A stretch of 62,344 nucleotides of DNA from contig UBJO01000058.1 in NCBI GenBank assembly GCA_900465665.1, positions 1 to 62,344 of the forward strand. Reading direction: 5' to 3'. Shown one piece after another: positions 16,300 to 24,335 of this stretch. The translations under genes were made by a program, and so were the position numbers. This DNA is from Hyphomicrobiales bacterium (lineage in GTDB: Bacteria; Pseudomonadota; Alphaproteobacteria; Rhizobiales; Rhizobiaceae). A model generated the notes under the pieces. It saw only the letters and a list, made by a program, of their open reading frames with translations. It was not told the DNA's origin and searched no databases. The first letter of the stretch is position 1; every line of letters begins with the position of its first letter.

Positions 16300-17583
16300 A
16301 TGACCGCGAATGATCCGGGTTTCAATACGTTGGCCGTCCATGCAGGCGCAAAGCCCGATCCGGCGACCGGCGCCCGCGCCACGCCGATCTACCAGACGAC
16401 GGCTTACGTCTTCAACGATGCCGATCATGCGGCGGCACTCTTCGGCCTGCAGGAATTCGGCAATATCTACACCCGCATCATGAACCCCACCCAGGCGGTG
16501 CTCGAAGAGCGTGTCGCAGCGCTTGAGGGCGGCACGGCAGCGCTCGCCGTCGCCTCTGGTCATGCCGCGCAGATGATCGTCTTCCACACGCTGCTGCGCC
16601 CAGGCGAAAATTTCGTTGCCGCCAAGCGGCTCTATGGCGGCTCCATCAATCAGTTCGGCCATGCCTTCGATAACTTCGGCTGGCAGGTGCGCTGGGGTGA
16701 TTCCGCTGATCCGGCGAGTTTCGAAAGCCAGATTGATGAAAACACCCGGGCGATCTTCATCGAAAGCCTCGCCAATCCCGGCGGCACCTTTGTCGATATC
16801 GCGGCAATCGCCGATGTCGCCCACAAGCACGGCCTGCCTCTGATCGTCGACAACACCATGGCGAGCCCCTATCTCATCCGCCCGATCGAACACGGCGCCG
16901 ATGTCGTCGTGCATTCGCTGACCAAGTTCCTCGGCGGCCACGGCAATTCCATGGGCGGCATCATCGTCGATGGCGGCACCTTCGACTGGTCGAAATCCGG
17001 CAACTATCCGATGCTCTCGAGCCCAAGGCCCGAGTATAACGGCGTCGTCCTGCATTCGACCTTCGGCAACTTCGCCTTCGCCATCGCCTGCCGCGTTCTC
17101 GGCCTGCGCGATCTTGGCCCGGCGATCTCGCCCTTCAACGCCTTCCTGATCCTGACCGGCATCGAGACGCTGCCGCTGCGCATGCAGCGCCACAGCGAAA
17201 ACGCCGCGACGGTGGCCAAATGGCTGAAGGCGCACAGCAAGATCGCCTGGGTCAATTACGCTGGCCTGGAGGACGATCCGAACCACGCGCTGCAGCAGCG
17301 CTATTCGCCAAAGGGGGCGGGCTCCGTCTTCACCTTCGGCGTCAAGGGCGGCTACGAAGCCGGCAAGTCGCTGGTCGAAGGCCTGCAGCTCTTCTCTCAC
17401 CTTGCCAATATCGGCGACACCCGCTCGCTGGTCATCCACCCGGCCTCGACGACCCACCGCCAGCTGACCGACGAGCAAAAGACCGCCGCCGGCGCCGGCC
17501 CGGACGTCGTGCGCCTGTCGATCGGCATCGAGGACGTCAAGGACATCATCGCCGATCTCGAACAGTCGCTGGCGAAGGTGTGA
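16300..17583 (+). CDS. metY: O-acetylhomoserine sulfhydrylase / aminocarboxypropyltransferase
   Basis: 427 residues; a PLP enzyme of the Cys/Met-metabolism (gamma-family) class. It converts O-acetylhomoserine plus sulfide to homocysteine (direct sulfhydrylation). The PLP lysine is K209 in VVHSLTKFLGGHG; NIYTRIMNPTQAVLEERVAALEGG and SGHAAQMIVFHTLLRPGENFV (phosphate-binding area) are intact. The length (about 430) and YGGSINQFGHAFDNFGWQVRW favour MetY over the ~390-residue MetZ/MetB. GGGAGGACTTC precedes the start. A cupin gene follows after six bases. Confidence 0.92.
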   Translation: MTANDPGFNTLAVHAGAKPDPATGARATPIYQTTAYVFNDADHAAALFGLQEFGNIYTRIMNPTQAVLEERVAALEGGTAALAVASGHAAQMIVFHTLLRPGENFVAAKRLYGGSINQFGHAFDNFGWQVRWGDSADPASFESQIDENTRAIFIESLANPGGTFVDIAAIADVAHKHGLPLIVDNTMASPYLIRPIEHGADVVVHSLTKFLGGHGNSMGGIIVDGGTFDWSKSGNYPMLSSPRPEYNGVVLHSTFGNFAFAIACRVLGLRDLGPAISPFNAFLILTGIETLPLRMQRHSENAATVAKWLKAHSKIAWVNYAGLEDDPNHALQQRYSPKGAGSVFTFGVKGGYEAGKSLVEGLQLFSHLANIGDTRSLVIHPASTTHRQLTDEQKTAAGAGPDVVRLSIGIEDVKDIIADLEQSLAKV

Positions 17584-17589
17584 GGCGCA

Positions 17590-17934
17590 ATGGCAAAGCA
17601 GCTCAAGCTCGATATTGCCGGCGTCGAACCTGAAGTCGGCGCCCCGGCGGAGGATCGGTTGATCGCTGGCGATCCGCAGTTTCGGACATGGAACCTGGAG
17701 GAGGCCGATGGCGGTCTCTATGCGGGCATCTGGGAGGCAACGCCGGGCAAGTGGCGCATCGTTTATGATGAGTGGGAATATTTCAACGTATTGTCAGGCC
17801 ATTCGGTCGTCACCGAAGACGATGGCGAGCCCGTCCATCTGCGCGCCGGCGACCGGATGATCCTGAGACCCGGCTTCAAGGGAACGTGGGAAGTCATTGA
17901 AACGACTCGCAAGGACTACGTCATCAGGCTCTGA
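17590..17934 (+). CDS. Cupin domain protein (DUF861/Cupin_3 type)
   Basis: 114 residues. Core FRTWNLEEADGGLYAGIWEATPGKWRIVYDEWEYFNVLSGHSVVTEDDGEPVHLRAGDRMILRPGFKGTWEV is the Cupin_3 layout (Trp/Tyr-rich first motif, G-D-x2-3-P second motif). The histidines normally used for metal binding are largely missing, as often in this subfamily. It starts six bases after metY and is very probably in the same transcript. A role in sulfur metabolism is only inferred from that link. Confidence 0.8.
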   Translation: MAKQLKLDIAGVEPEVGAPAEDRLIAGDPQFRTWNLEEADGGLYAGIWEATPGKWRIVYDEWEYFNVLSGHSVVTEDDGEPVHLRAGDRMILRPGFKGTWEVIETTRKDYVIRL

Positions 17935-17940
17935 TGGCGC

Positions 17941-17958
17941 TGTCCCTGCGCAGGGACA
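17941..17958. terminator. Perfect palindrome between convergent genes, possible terminator hairpin
   Basis: TGTCCCTGCGCAGGGACA is an 18-bp perfect palindrome in the 39-base gap between the cupin gene and the convergent MarR gene. As RNA it gives a stable stem from either strand, but no T tract follows, so factor-dependent termination or 3'-end protection is more likely than intrinsic termination. Confidence 0.45.
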
Positions 17959-17973
17959 TCCTTGCTGCGCTCT

Positions 17974-18453
17974 TCAATCCTGATCCTGTCGGGCCCCGGA
18001 AAATGCCGCGGCAAAGCCTGGCGATGCGATGAGATCCATCGTTCGCCGGAGGTTTTCGGAGGCTTCTTTTCCGAAGGCCGCGTCGAAACGCGCCTGTGCC
18101 TCGCGCCACAGGCCGTTCGTGTTGCTCCACAATCGATTGCCCTTCTCGGTCAGCCGCACCCGCTTGACGCGGCGGTCGTGCTCGTCGGCCACAAGCTCAA
18201 CCAGCCCATCGCGCTGCAGCGGCTTCAGCGTGTGGCCGAGCGCGGAGAGATCCATCACCATCGCCTCCGCAAGTAGCTTCAGCGGCGTTTCGCGGCCAAG
18301 CTTGATCTGCGTCAGCAGCGTGTACTGCGTGATCTTCAAGCCGCTCGGCGCCAGCAGGTCTTCATAAAGCTGGCCCAATTGCCGTGAGGCGCGCTTGAGC
18401 GCGCTGTTGCTGCAATAATTCCATGCCCCGTCAGGGGTGTTGCTCTCTGCCAT
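17974..18453 (-). CDS. MarR family transcriptional regulator
   Basis: 159 residues from the ATG at 18453 (GGAGAAC seven bases upstream; an earlier ATG at 18501 is less well supported). Winged helix-turn-helix: LKITQYTLLTQIKLGRETPLKLLAEAMVMDLSALGHTLKPLQRDGLVELVADEHDRRVKRVRLTEKG, where the DEHDRRVKRVRLTEKG wing is the MarR hallmark. It is divergent from the SDR gene, with an imperfect dyad in the shared region, so it probably represses that promoter and its own in response to a small ligand. Confidence 0.9.
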   Translation of the reverse strand: MAESNTPDGAWNYCSNSALKRASRQLGQLYEDLLAPSGLKITQYTLLTQIKLGRETPLKLLAEAMVMDLSALGHTLKPLQRDGLVELVADEHDRRVKRVRLTEKGNRLWSNTNGLWREAQARFDAAFGKEASENLRRTMDLIASPGFAAAFSGARQDQD

Positions 18454-18560
18454 CGCATGTTCTCCATCGGTGATGTCTTCCGATTGGTGGCGGTCCGTCA
18501 ACCGCTAAACGACACATCTTTTTCAGCGCCTCTTGCGCACGCCGATCCGTCGCCTAAATA

Positions 18561-18578
18561 TAGTGGCATATACCAGTA
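18561..18578. promoter_or_regulatory. Candidate MarR operator
   Basis: TAGTGGCATATACCAGTA: an 18-bp imperfect dyad (14 of 18 positions symmetric) in the 185-base region between the MarR gene and the SDR gene. Size and position suit a MarR-dimer site. Confidence 0.4.
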
Positions 18579-18638
18579 AATTTCAACGCGCCCCGTGAGA
18601 CCAAGCAGGGCGGGTTCAAACAAAGAAGGAATGCCGCA

Positions 18639-19442
18639 ATGTCCACCGCTTCTCTCGGAACCGCACTCGTCACCGGCGCCTCGTCCGGCATCGGCGCCAC
18701 CTATGCCGATCGCCTTGCCAAGCGCGGCCATGATCTCGTTCTCGTCGCCCGCGATGCCGCGCGCCTGCAGGCGCTGGCCGACAGGTTGATTGGAGAGACC
18801 GGCGTGAAAGTGAGCGCGCTGCCGGCCGACCTTACCGATCGCGCCGACGTGCGTGTTGTCGAGAAACGCCTGCGCGAGGACGCTGATATCAGCCTGCTCG
18901 TCAACAATGCCGGCATCGGCCCCAAGGGCACGCTGGTGGAGGATGACATCGATTATCTTGAAACGATGATCGAGCTGAACGTCGTTGCCGCCAACCGGCT
19001 GGCCGTTGCCGCCGCGCAGGCGTTTGCGGCGCGGGGCAGGGGTGCGATTATCAACATCGCATCGGTGGTCGCCTATATCCCGGAGCGTTTCAACGGGACC
19101 TACAGCGCCACCAAGGCTTTCGTTCTCAACCTCACCCAGGCCATCCATTCGGAAGTCGCGGAAAGGGGCGTCAAGGTTCAGGCGGTCATGCCCGGCCTGA
19201 CCCGCACGGAAATCTTCGAGCGCGTGGGCCGCTCCTTCGACCAGATGCCGCCATCGATGGTCATGGACGTGAACGACATGGTGGACGCGGCGCTTGCGGG
19301 CTTCGATCAGGGCGAACTTGTCACCATCCCGTCCTTGCCTGATAGCGCCGATCTCGACGCCGCAACGGCAGCACGATTTGCGCTCGGTCCCAACCTCTCG
19401 CACAACAAGCCGGCAGCGCGCTATGGCGTAACGGCGGGCTAG
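18639..19442 (+). CDS. Short-chain dehydrogenase/reductase
   Basis: 267 residues. NAD(P)-binding TGASSGIGATYADRLAKRGHDLVLVARDA near residues 12-40; NNAGIGPKG; catalytic serine in NIASVVAYIPE; YSATKAF catalytic Tyr-Lys. A classical SDR with a basic residue set after the second strand (ARDAARL), which suggests NADP use. The substrate is unknown. ACGAAAGGAATG-type ribosome site upstream. Divergent from the MarR gene and probably its target. The TAG stop shares bases with the convergent dctD stop (CTAG, 19439-19442). Confidence 0.9.
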   Translation: MSTASLGTALVTGASSGIGATYADRLAKRGHDLVLVARDAARLQALADRLIGETGVKVSALPADLTDRADVRVVEKRLREDADISLLVNNAGIGPKGTLVEDDIDYLETMIELNVVAANRLAVAAAQAFAARGRGAIINIASVVAYIPERFNGTYSATKAFVLNLTQAIHSEVAERGVKVQAVMPGLTRTEIFERVGRSFDQMPPSMVMDVNDMVDAALAGFDQGELVTIPSLPDSADLDAATAARFALGPNLSHNKPAARYGVTAG

Positions 19443-20806
19443 CTTCGCTCGTCGCTCGGCGCGAAGTCGGCACGCACGATGCCGTGGCGCTGCAGCTTGT
19501 CGTAGAAGGTCTTTCGCGGGATGCCGAGTTCCGCGATCGTCCTGCGTACATCGCCGTCATTGGCGTCGAGCACGTCGCGGATGATGCTCGCCTCGTAGCG
19601 GTCCAGCCGGTCGGGCAGGGGCAGGCCTTCGCCGAGATCGGCAGGCTTCGCCTCGGACGCGCTGCCGGCGAACTGCTCGACCCCAAGCACGAAGCGCTCG
19701 GCGAAATGCGAGAGTTCACGGACGTTGCCGGGCCAGTCGTGGCCCTGCAGATGCCGGTGCACGGCGGACGACGCGACCGGCATGTCGCGCTTGAACCGCT
19801 TCGCCGCGCGCTCGGCGAAATAGCCGAAGAGCAGCGGAATGTCGTCGCGTCGTTCCCTGAGCGGCGGGATGGAGATCGTCACCACATTCAGCCGGTAATA
19901 GAGATCCTCGCGGAACTCGCCGCGCTGCCGGGGATCGCCGAGATCGACCTTGGCGGCTGCGACCACACGCAGGTCGACCGGCCGCACCTCGTTGGTTCCG
20001 AGCGGCGTCACCTCGCGCATTTCAAGCACGCGCAGCATCTGCACCTGCGTCGACGGCGCCATGCTCTCAATCTCGTCGAGAAACAGCGTGCCGCCGCTGG
20101 CATGCTCGATGCGCCCGACACGCTTCTTCTGCGCACCGGTGAACGCGCCCGGCTCGTGGCCGAACAGCTCGCTCTCGATCACGGTCTCCGGCAGGGCGCC
20201 GCAGTTGAGCGCCACGAAGTTCCCGGCCTTGCGCCGCCCCCACTGGTGCAACAGGCTGGCCACGACTTCCTTGCCGCTGCCGGTCTCGCCGGTCACCAGC
20301 ACGTCGACATCGGTATTGGCGATTTGCCGCAGCGTATGACGCAGCCGCTCCATCGCCGGCGTCTGGCCGATCAGCGGCAGGTCGTCGCGCACCTGCTCGC
20401 TCGCCTTGCGCAAGGCACGGTTCTCCAGCACCAGACGCCGCTTCTCCACGGCCCGTCGCACGCTCTGCACCAGCCGGTCGGCGGGGAAGGGCTTGCTGAT
20501 GAAATCATACACACCCTTCTGGATCGCCTTCACCGCCATCGGAATGTCGCCGTGACCGGTGACCAGGATGACGGGAAGGTCTTGGTCCTGCCGCTGCACG
20601 CGGTCGAATAGCTGCAGGCCGTCCATCTGCGGCATGCGGATATCGGAGACGATGATCCCCGGAAAATCCGGCGTCAGCGCCGCCAGCGCATCGACCGCCG
20701 AGGAGAAGGCCGAAACGGTAAAGCCCGCCAGTTCCAGCGTCTGCTTGGTGGCGCGCAGAAGCTCCTTGTCGTCGTCGACGAGGAAGATGGATGCGGCGTC
20801 TGTCAT
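19439..20806 (-). CDS. dctD: C4-dicarboxylate transport response regulator (sigma-54 activator)
   Basis: 455 residues. Receiver domain 1-120 with phospho-acceptor D55 (IIVSDIRMPQMDG) and K105 (DFISKPFP). AAA+ domain with Walker A GETGSGKE at 173-180 and GAFTGA at 220-225, the loop contacting sigma-54. C-terminal Fis-type helix-turn-helix (about 405-450: YEASIIRDVLDANDGDVRRTIAELGIPRKTFYDKLQRHG). When phosphorylated by DctB it activates dctA. It overlaps the dctB 3' end by four bases, so the pair is translationally coupled. Dct-type is preferred over other NtrC-family regulators because dctA and its sites lie next door. Confidence 0.95.
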   Translation of the reverse strand: MTDAASIFLVDDDKELLRATKQTLELAGFTVSAFSSAVDALAALTPDFPGIIVSDIRMPQMDGLQLFDRVQRQDQDLPVILVTGHGDIPMAVKAIQKGVYDFISKPFPADRLVQSVRRAVEKRRLVLENRALRKASEQVRDDLPLIGQTPAMERLRHTLRQIANTDVDVLVTGETGSGKEVVASLLHQWGRRKAGNFVALNCGALPETVIESELFGHEPGAFTGAQKKRVGRIEHASGGTLFLDEIESMAPSTQVQMLRVLEMREVTPLGTNEVRPVDLRVVAAAKVDLGDPRQRGEFREDLYYRLNVVTISIPPLRERRDDIPLLFGYFAERAAKRFKRDMPVASSAVHRHLQGHDWPGNVRELSHFAERFVLGVEQFAGSASEAKPADLGEGLPLPDRLDRYEASIIRDVLDANDGDVRRTIAELGIPRKTFYDKLQRHGIVRADFAPSDERS

Positions 20807-22665
20807 GGCTTTGCTCTCACGAGATGCACGATGAAGCTGGTTCCCTGGTCGCTGCTGGAGACCTCGATGCGTCCGCCGTAATCGGCGACGATGTCCTTCG
20901 AGATCACCAGGCCAAGGCCGAGGCCCTTCTCCTTGGAGGTGTTGAAGGGTGTAAACAGCGAGGCGAGAATGGCGGCGGGTATTCCCGGGCCGTTGTCGGC
21001 GACGATCACCTCGACGTCCTCATCCGTCGCGACGGCGGAGATTTCCACCCGCGCGTCGCTACGCCCCTCCAGCGCTTCCAGCGCGTTCTGAAACAGGTTG
21101 ATCAGGATCTGCTCAAGCCGAACCCTGTTGCCGAGAACCTGCAGCCCCGGCGGCGGCAGCTTGATGCTGAGCGCCTGCAATTGTCCGGCAAAGCGGCTCT
21201 TGAGCAGCACCACAGCGCCCTCGATCACATCGCGCAACTCCACCGGCTCCGGCGCCGTCCGACCTTTGCGCGCAAAGGCCTTCAACTCATCGGTGATCGA
21301 ACCGATCCGCTCGGTGAGATCAGCTATGGCGCCGAGGTTCTCCTTCACCGGCTCGGCCTGCTCGCGGTCTAGGAAGACGCGGGCATTATCAGCATAGGCG
21401 CGGATGGTCGCTACCGGCTGGTTGATCTCATGTGCGACGCCGGCCGCGACCTGGCCGAGAATGGCAAGCCGGTTTGCCTGGACAAGCTCCTGTTGCACGA
21501 CCTGCAGCCTGGATTCGGTGTTCCTGTGGTCGGCGATCTCTTCCTGCAGACGGTCGCGCGCGCGGCTCAGATCCTCGGTGCGGGCGACGACGCGTCGCTC
21601 GAGCTCCTCTCGCATCGACAATTCGACCGCGATGCGCATCGCTGCACTTTGCCGGCGTCTAAGCAGGAACGCCGCGACCGCGAGGATGGGCACGAGCACG
21701 GCGAGCGACAGCAACCGCATCTCCCGCACGGAAGAGGCAACGGCGGCCTCCGTCGGCACCAGATACTCCAGCCGCCATGGCGTCGTCGGCACAGTAGCAT
21801 AGAGGCGCAGATATTCGGCCGGGCCGCTGCCGGGAAGGATCGCGGAAACCAGCGATGTCTTGGGGTCGATGATATCGGGCCTGACGACCGGCAGCGGCGT
21901 CAGCGGCGCGTCGCCGAATTGCAGGCTCTCGCGGATGGCGGCGAGCTCCTGCTGTGGCACGGGCACAGCCGTCATGAAGCGCCATGAGGGGATGCTGGTG
22001 ATCAGCACCACGCCATGCTCGTCGGTCACGTAGACCGGCCGGCGCGTGTCGCGCCAGTCGGTCTCGAGCTGGTCGAATTCGAGCTTCACCACCACGACCC
22101 CGAGCGGCGCGTCGGCGCTGCCGACCCGGCGGGAGATGTAGAGGCCTGGGCGCTTGCTGACGCTGCCGAGCGCGAAATGCTCCGCCGTTCCCTGCTGCAT
22201 CGCCCGCTTGAAATAGTCGCGGAACGTATAGTCGTTGCCGACGAAGCTGATCGGCTCGCGCCAGTTGCTGGACGCGATGGCGAGACCGTCGGTGCCGATG
22301 ACATAGAGGACCGCGGCCTGCGTGCCCGTCACCAGCCGTTCCAGCTTGCGGTTCAATATGTCGATATCGGTGACGCTGGTGGAGGAGAGCGCATTCAGGA
22401 CCTGCTGGTCCTCGGCGAGCAGCAATGGCAGGGCGCGGGGACGCTCCAGCACGGCCGTCAGCAGCGCCACCTTCAGGCTGGCATCAGTCTGGCTCTGGGC
22501 CGCGAGCGCGTTGATCGACGAACTGCGCCCGTAAAGTGCCGCGCCGATCAAGGCTGCGACAAGCAAGGCGGCCGAGAACGCGACGAAGAGGATCCAGCCG
22601 CGTCGCGTCCTGCGATCGACGTCGTCAATGGTCTCAAATCCCTGAATGCTCGGCGTATTTGGCAT
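20803..22665 (-). CDS. dctB: C4-dicarboxylate sensor histidine kinase
   Basis: 620 residues. Transmembrane helices near 24-45 and 316-336 enclose a periplasmic double-PAS-like sensor (TDGLAIASSNWREPISFVGNDYTFRDYFKRAMQQG; VYVTDEHGVVLITS), the DctB type that binds succinate, fumarate or malate. Coiled-coil 350-400. HisKA with H412 in AAGVAHEINQPVATIRAYADNAR, then an HATPase_c domain (ALEALEGRSDARVEI; VIVADNGPGIP; GLGLGLVISKDI). The ATG at 22665 has no strong ribosome site, and a DctD-type site begins only ten bases upstream. Confidence 0.95.
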   Translation of the reverse strand: MPNTPSIQGFETIDDVDRRTRRGWILFVAFSAALLVAALIGAALYGRSSSINALAAQSQTDASLKVALLTAVLERPRALPLLLAEDQQVLNALSSTSVTDIDILNRKLERLVTGTQAAVLYVIGTDGLAIASSNWREPISFVGNDYTFRDYFKRAMQQGTAEHFALGSVSKRPGLYISRRVGSADAPLGVVVVKLEFDQLETDWRDTRRPVYVTDEHGVVLITSIPSWRFMTAVPVPQQELAAIRESLQFGDAPLTPLPVVRPDIIDPKTSLVSAILPGSGPAEYLRLYATVPTTPWRLEYLVPTEAAVASSVREMRLLSLAVLVPILAVAAFLLRRRQSAAMRIAVELSMREELERRVVARTEDLSRARDRLQEEIADHRNTESRLQVVQQELVQANRLAILGQVAAGVAHEINQPVATIRAYADNARVFLDREQAEPVKENLGAIADLTERIGSITDELKAFARKGRTAPEPVELRDVIEGAVVLLKSRFAGQLQALSIKLPPPGLQVLGNRVRLEQILINLFQNALEALEGRSDARVEISAVATDEDVEVIVADNGPGIPAAILASLFTPFNTSKEKGLGLGLVISKDIVADYGGRIEVSSSDQGTSFIVHLVRAKP

Positions 22666-22674
22666 GGGGTAAAA

Positions 22675-22692
22675 TGTGCGGATTTTCGCACA
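22675..22692. promoter_or_regulatory. DctD-type upstream activator site 1
   Basis: TGTGCGGATTTTCGCACA: TGTGCG / CGCACA arms with a six-base centre. About 110 bases upstream of the dctA -24 element and only ten bases before the dctB start codon. Its form agrees with the GC-rich dyads bound by DctD in rhizobia. Confidence 0.75.
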
Positions 22693-22707
22693 TTCGTCAA
22701 ATGAAAT

Positions 22708-22725
22708 TGTGCGATAATTCGCGCA
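22708..22725. promoter_or_regulatory. DctD-type upstream activator site 2
   Basis: TGTGCGATAATTCGCGCA, a near copy of site 1 (one base off perfect symmetry). The centres of the two sites are 33 bases apart, three turns of the helix, so two dimers would bind the same face. Confidence 0.75.
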
Positions 22726-22798
22726 AACCAGATCCGGCGGCGTTTCGGGCCGGAAGAAAAGTCTTTTGAATCATGGCGATATTGCGGCGCGTGGAAAC

Positions 22799-22814
22799 TG
22801 GCACGGTCATTGCA
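22799..22814 (+). promoter_or_regulatory. Sigma-54 promoter of dctA
   Basis: TGGCACG-GTCA-TTGCA: the -24 GG (22800-22801) and -12 GC (22812-22813) are at the required spacing, and the sequence is essentially consensus. About 88 bases upstream of the chosen dctA start. Confidence 0.9.
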
Positions 22815-22901
22815 AAGTAGCTGCGAATAGCCGGAAGGCTGTTGATTGAAACGCAGTTGCCCCGGGAGGCCGGTCAGGTTGGGGGCTTTATGGAGGACAC
22901 T

Positions 22902-24236
22902 ATGGGTGTTGCAATTCCAGCCGCCGAGCCGCGGACCAAGATGCCGTTCTATCGGCATCTCTATTTCCAGGTCGTCGTCGCCATCATCGCCGGCATGCTG
23001 ATCGGCCATTTCTGGCCGGACTTCGGCGCCAGCCTGAAGCCGCTCGGCGATGCCTTCATCCGCCTCGTCAAGATGATCATCGCACCGGTCATCTTCCTCA
23101 CGGTCGCCACCGGCATTGCCGGCATGTCGGACCTGAAGAAGGTCGGCCGCGTCGCCGGCAAGGCGATGCTCTATTTCATCGTCTTCTCGACGCTGGCGCT
23201 GATCGTCGGTCTCATCGTCGGCAACTTGCTGCATCCGGGCTCCGGCATGAACATCGATCCGGCCACGCTCGATGGCAAGGCGGTCTCGACCTACGCCACC
23301 AAGGCGCACGAAACGACGATCACCGGCTTCCTGATGAACATCATCCCGGAAACCATCGTCGGCGCATTCGCCCAGGGCGACATCCTGCAGGTGCTGTTCT
23401 TCTCGGTCCTGTTCGGCATCGCGCTCGGCATGGTCGGCGAAAAGGGCAAGCCGGTCACGGATTTTCTGACCGCGCTCACTGCCCCGGTTTTCCGCCTCGT
23501 CGCCATCCTGATGAAGGCTGCCCCGATCGGTGCGTTCGGCGCCATGGCGTTCACCATCGGCAAGTACGGTATCGGCTCGGTCGCCAATCTCGCCTACCTC
23601 ATCCTCACCTTCTACATTACTGCGCTTCTCTTCGTGCTGGTCGTGCTGGGTGCGGTTGCGAAGTATAACGGCTTCTCGATCCTGTCGCTGATCCGCTACA
23701 TCAAGGAAGAACTGCTGCTCGTCCTTGGCACGTCCTCGTCTGAAGCAGCTCTGCCGGGTCTGATGCAGAAGATGGAACGCGCCGGCTGCAAGCGCTCGGT
23801 CGTCGGCCTGGTCATCCCGACCGGCTATTCGTTCAATCTCGACGGCACCAACATCTACATGACGCTGGCAGCGCTCTTCATCGCCCAGGCAACCGGAATC
23901 GATCTGTCGCTCGGCGACCAGATCTTGCTGCTCCTCGTTGCGATGCTGTCGTCCAAGGGTGCCGCAGGCATCACCGGCGCCGGCTTCATCACGCTGGCCG
24001 CGACCCTGTCGGTCGTGCCTTCGGTGCCGGTCGCCGGCATGGCGCTGATCCTCGGTATCGACCGCTTCATGTCGGAATGCCGCGCTCTGACCAACCTAGT
24101 CGGCAACGCTGTCGCCACCGTGGTGGTCGCCCGCTGGGAAAATGAACTCGACCAGGAAAAGTTCGCCGCCGCCATGGCCGGCCAGCTTCCGGAAGAGCTC
24201 GACCAGCCGGTTCCCGGCCTGCAGGCCGCCGAATAA
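22902..24236 (+). CDS. dctA: C4-dicarboxylate:cation symporter
   Basis: 444 residues from the ATG at 22902, chosen because GGAGG lies five bases upstream; an ATG at 22890 overlaps that site. It imports succinate, fumarate and malate with protons or sodium (glutamate-transporter fold, inner membrane); in rhizobia it feeds nitrogen-fixing bacteroids. About eight helices plus two re-entrant loops; signatures LLVLGTSSSEAALPGLMQKMERAGCKRSVVGLVIPTGYSFNLDGTNIYMTLAALFIAQATG and SSKGAAGITGAGFITLAATL are intact. Divergent from dctBD, sigma-54 controlled. Confidence 0.97.
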   Translation: MGVAIPAAEPRTKMPFYRHLYFQVVVAIIAGMLIGHFWPDFGASLKPLGDAFIRLVKMIIAPVIFLTVATGIAGMSDLKKVGRVAGKAMLYFIVFSTLALIVGLIVGNLLHPGSGMNIDPATLDGKAVSTYATKAHETTITGFLMNIIPETIVGAFAQGDILQVLFFSVLFGIALGMVGEKGKPVTDFLTALTAPVFRLVAILMKAAPIGAFGAMAFTIGKYGIGSVANLAYLILTFYITALLFVLVVLGAVAKYNGFSILSLIRYIKEELLLVLGTSSSEAALPGLMQKMERAGCKRSVVGLVIPTGYSFNLDGTNIYMTLAALFIAQATGIDLSLGDQILLLLVAMLSSKGAAGITGAGFITLAATLSVVPSVPVAGMALILGIDRFMSECRALTNLVGNAVATVVVARWENELDQEKFAAAMAGQLPEELDQPVPGLQAAE

Positions 24237-24297
24237 GGCAAACGAACCAAAGAACAGCCTGCCTTTAACAGGCAGCTGTGCCTCCCAAGGCGGATGG

Positions 24298-24335
24298 CCG
24301 CGCTCCCGAAAGGGAGCGCGGTCGTTTTATTTAGT
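24298..24335. terminator. Terminator of dctA
   Basis: CCGCGCTCCC, loop GAAA, GGGAGCGCGG (24298-24321) followed by TCGTTTTATTTAG: a perfect 10-bp stem with a stable tetraloop and T-rich tail. The tail overlaps the stop codon of the convergent P450 gene. Confidence 0.9.
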
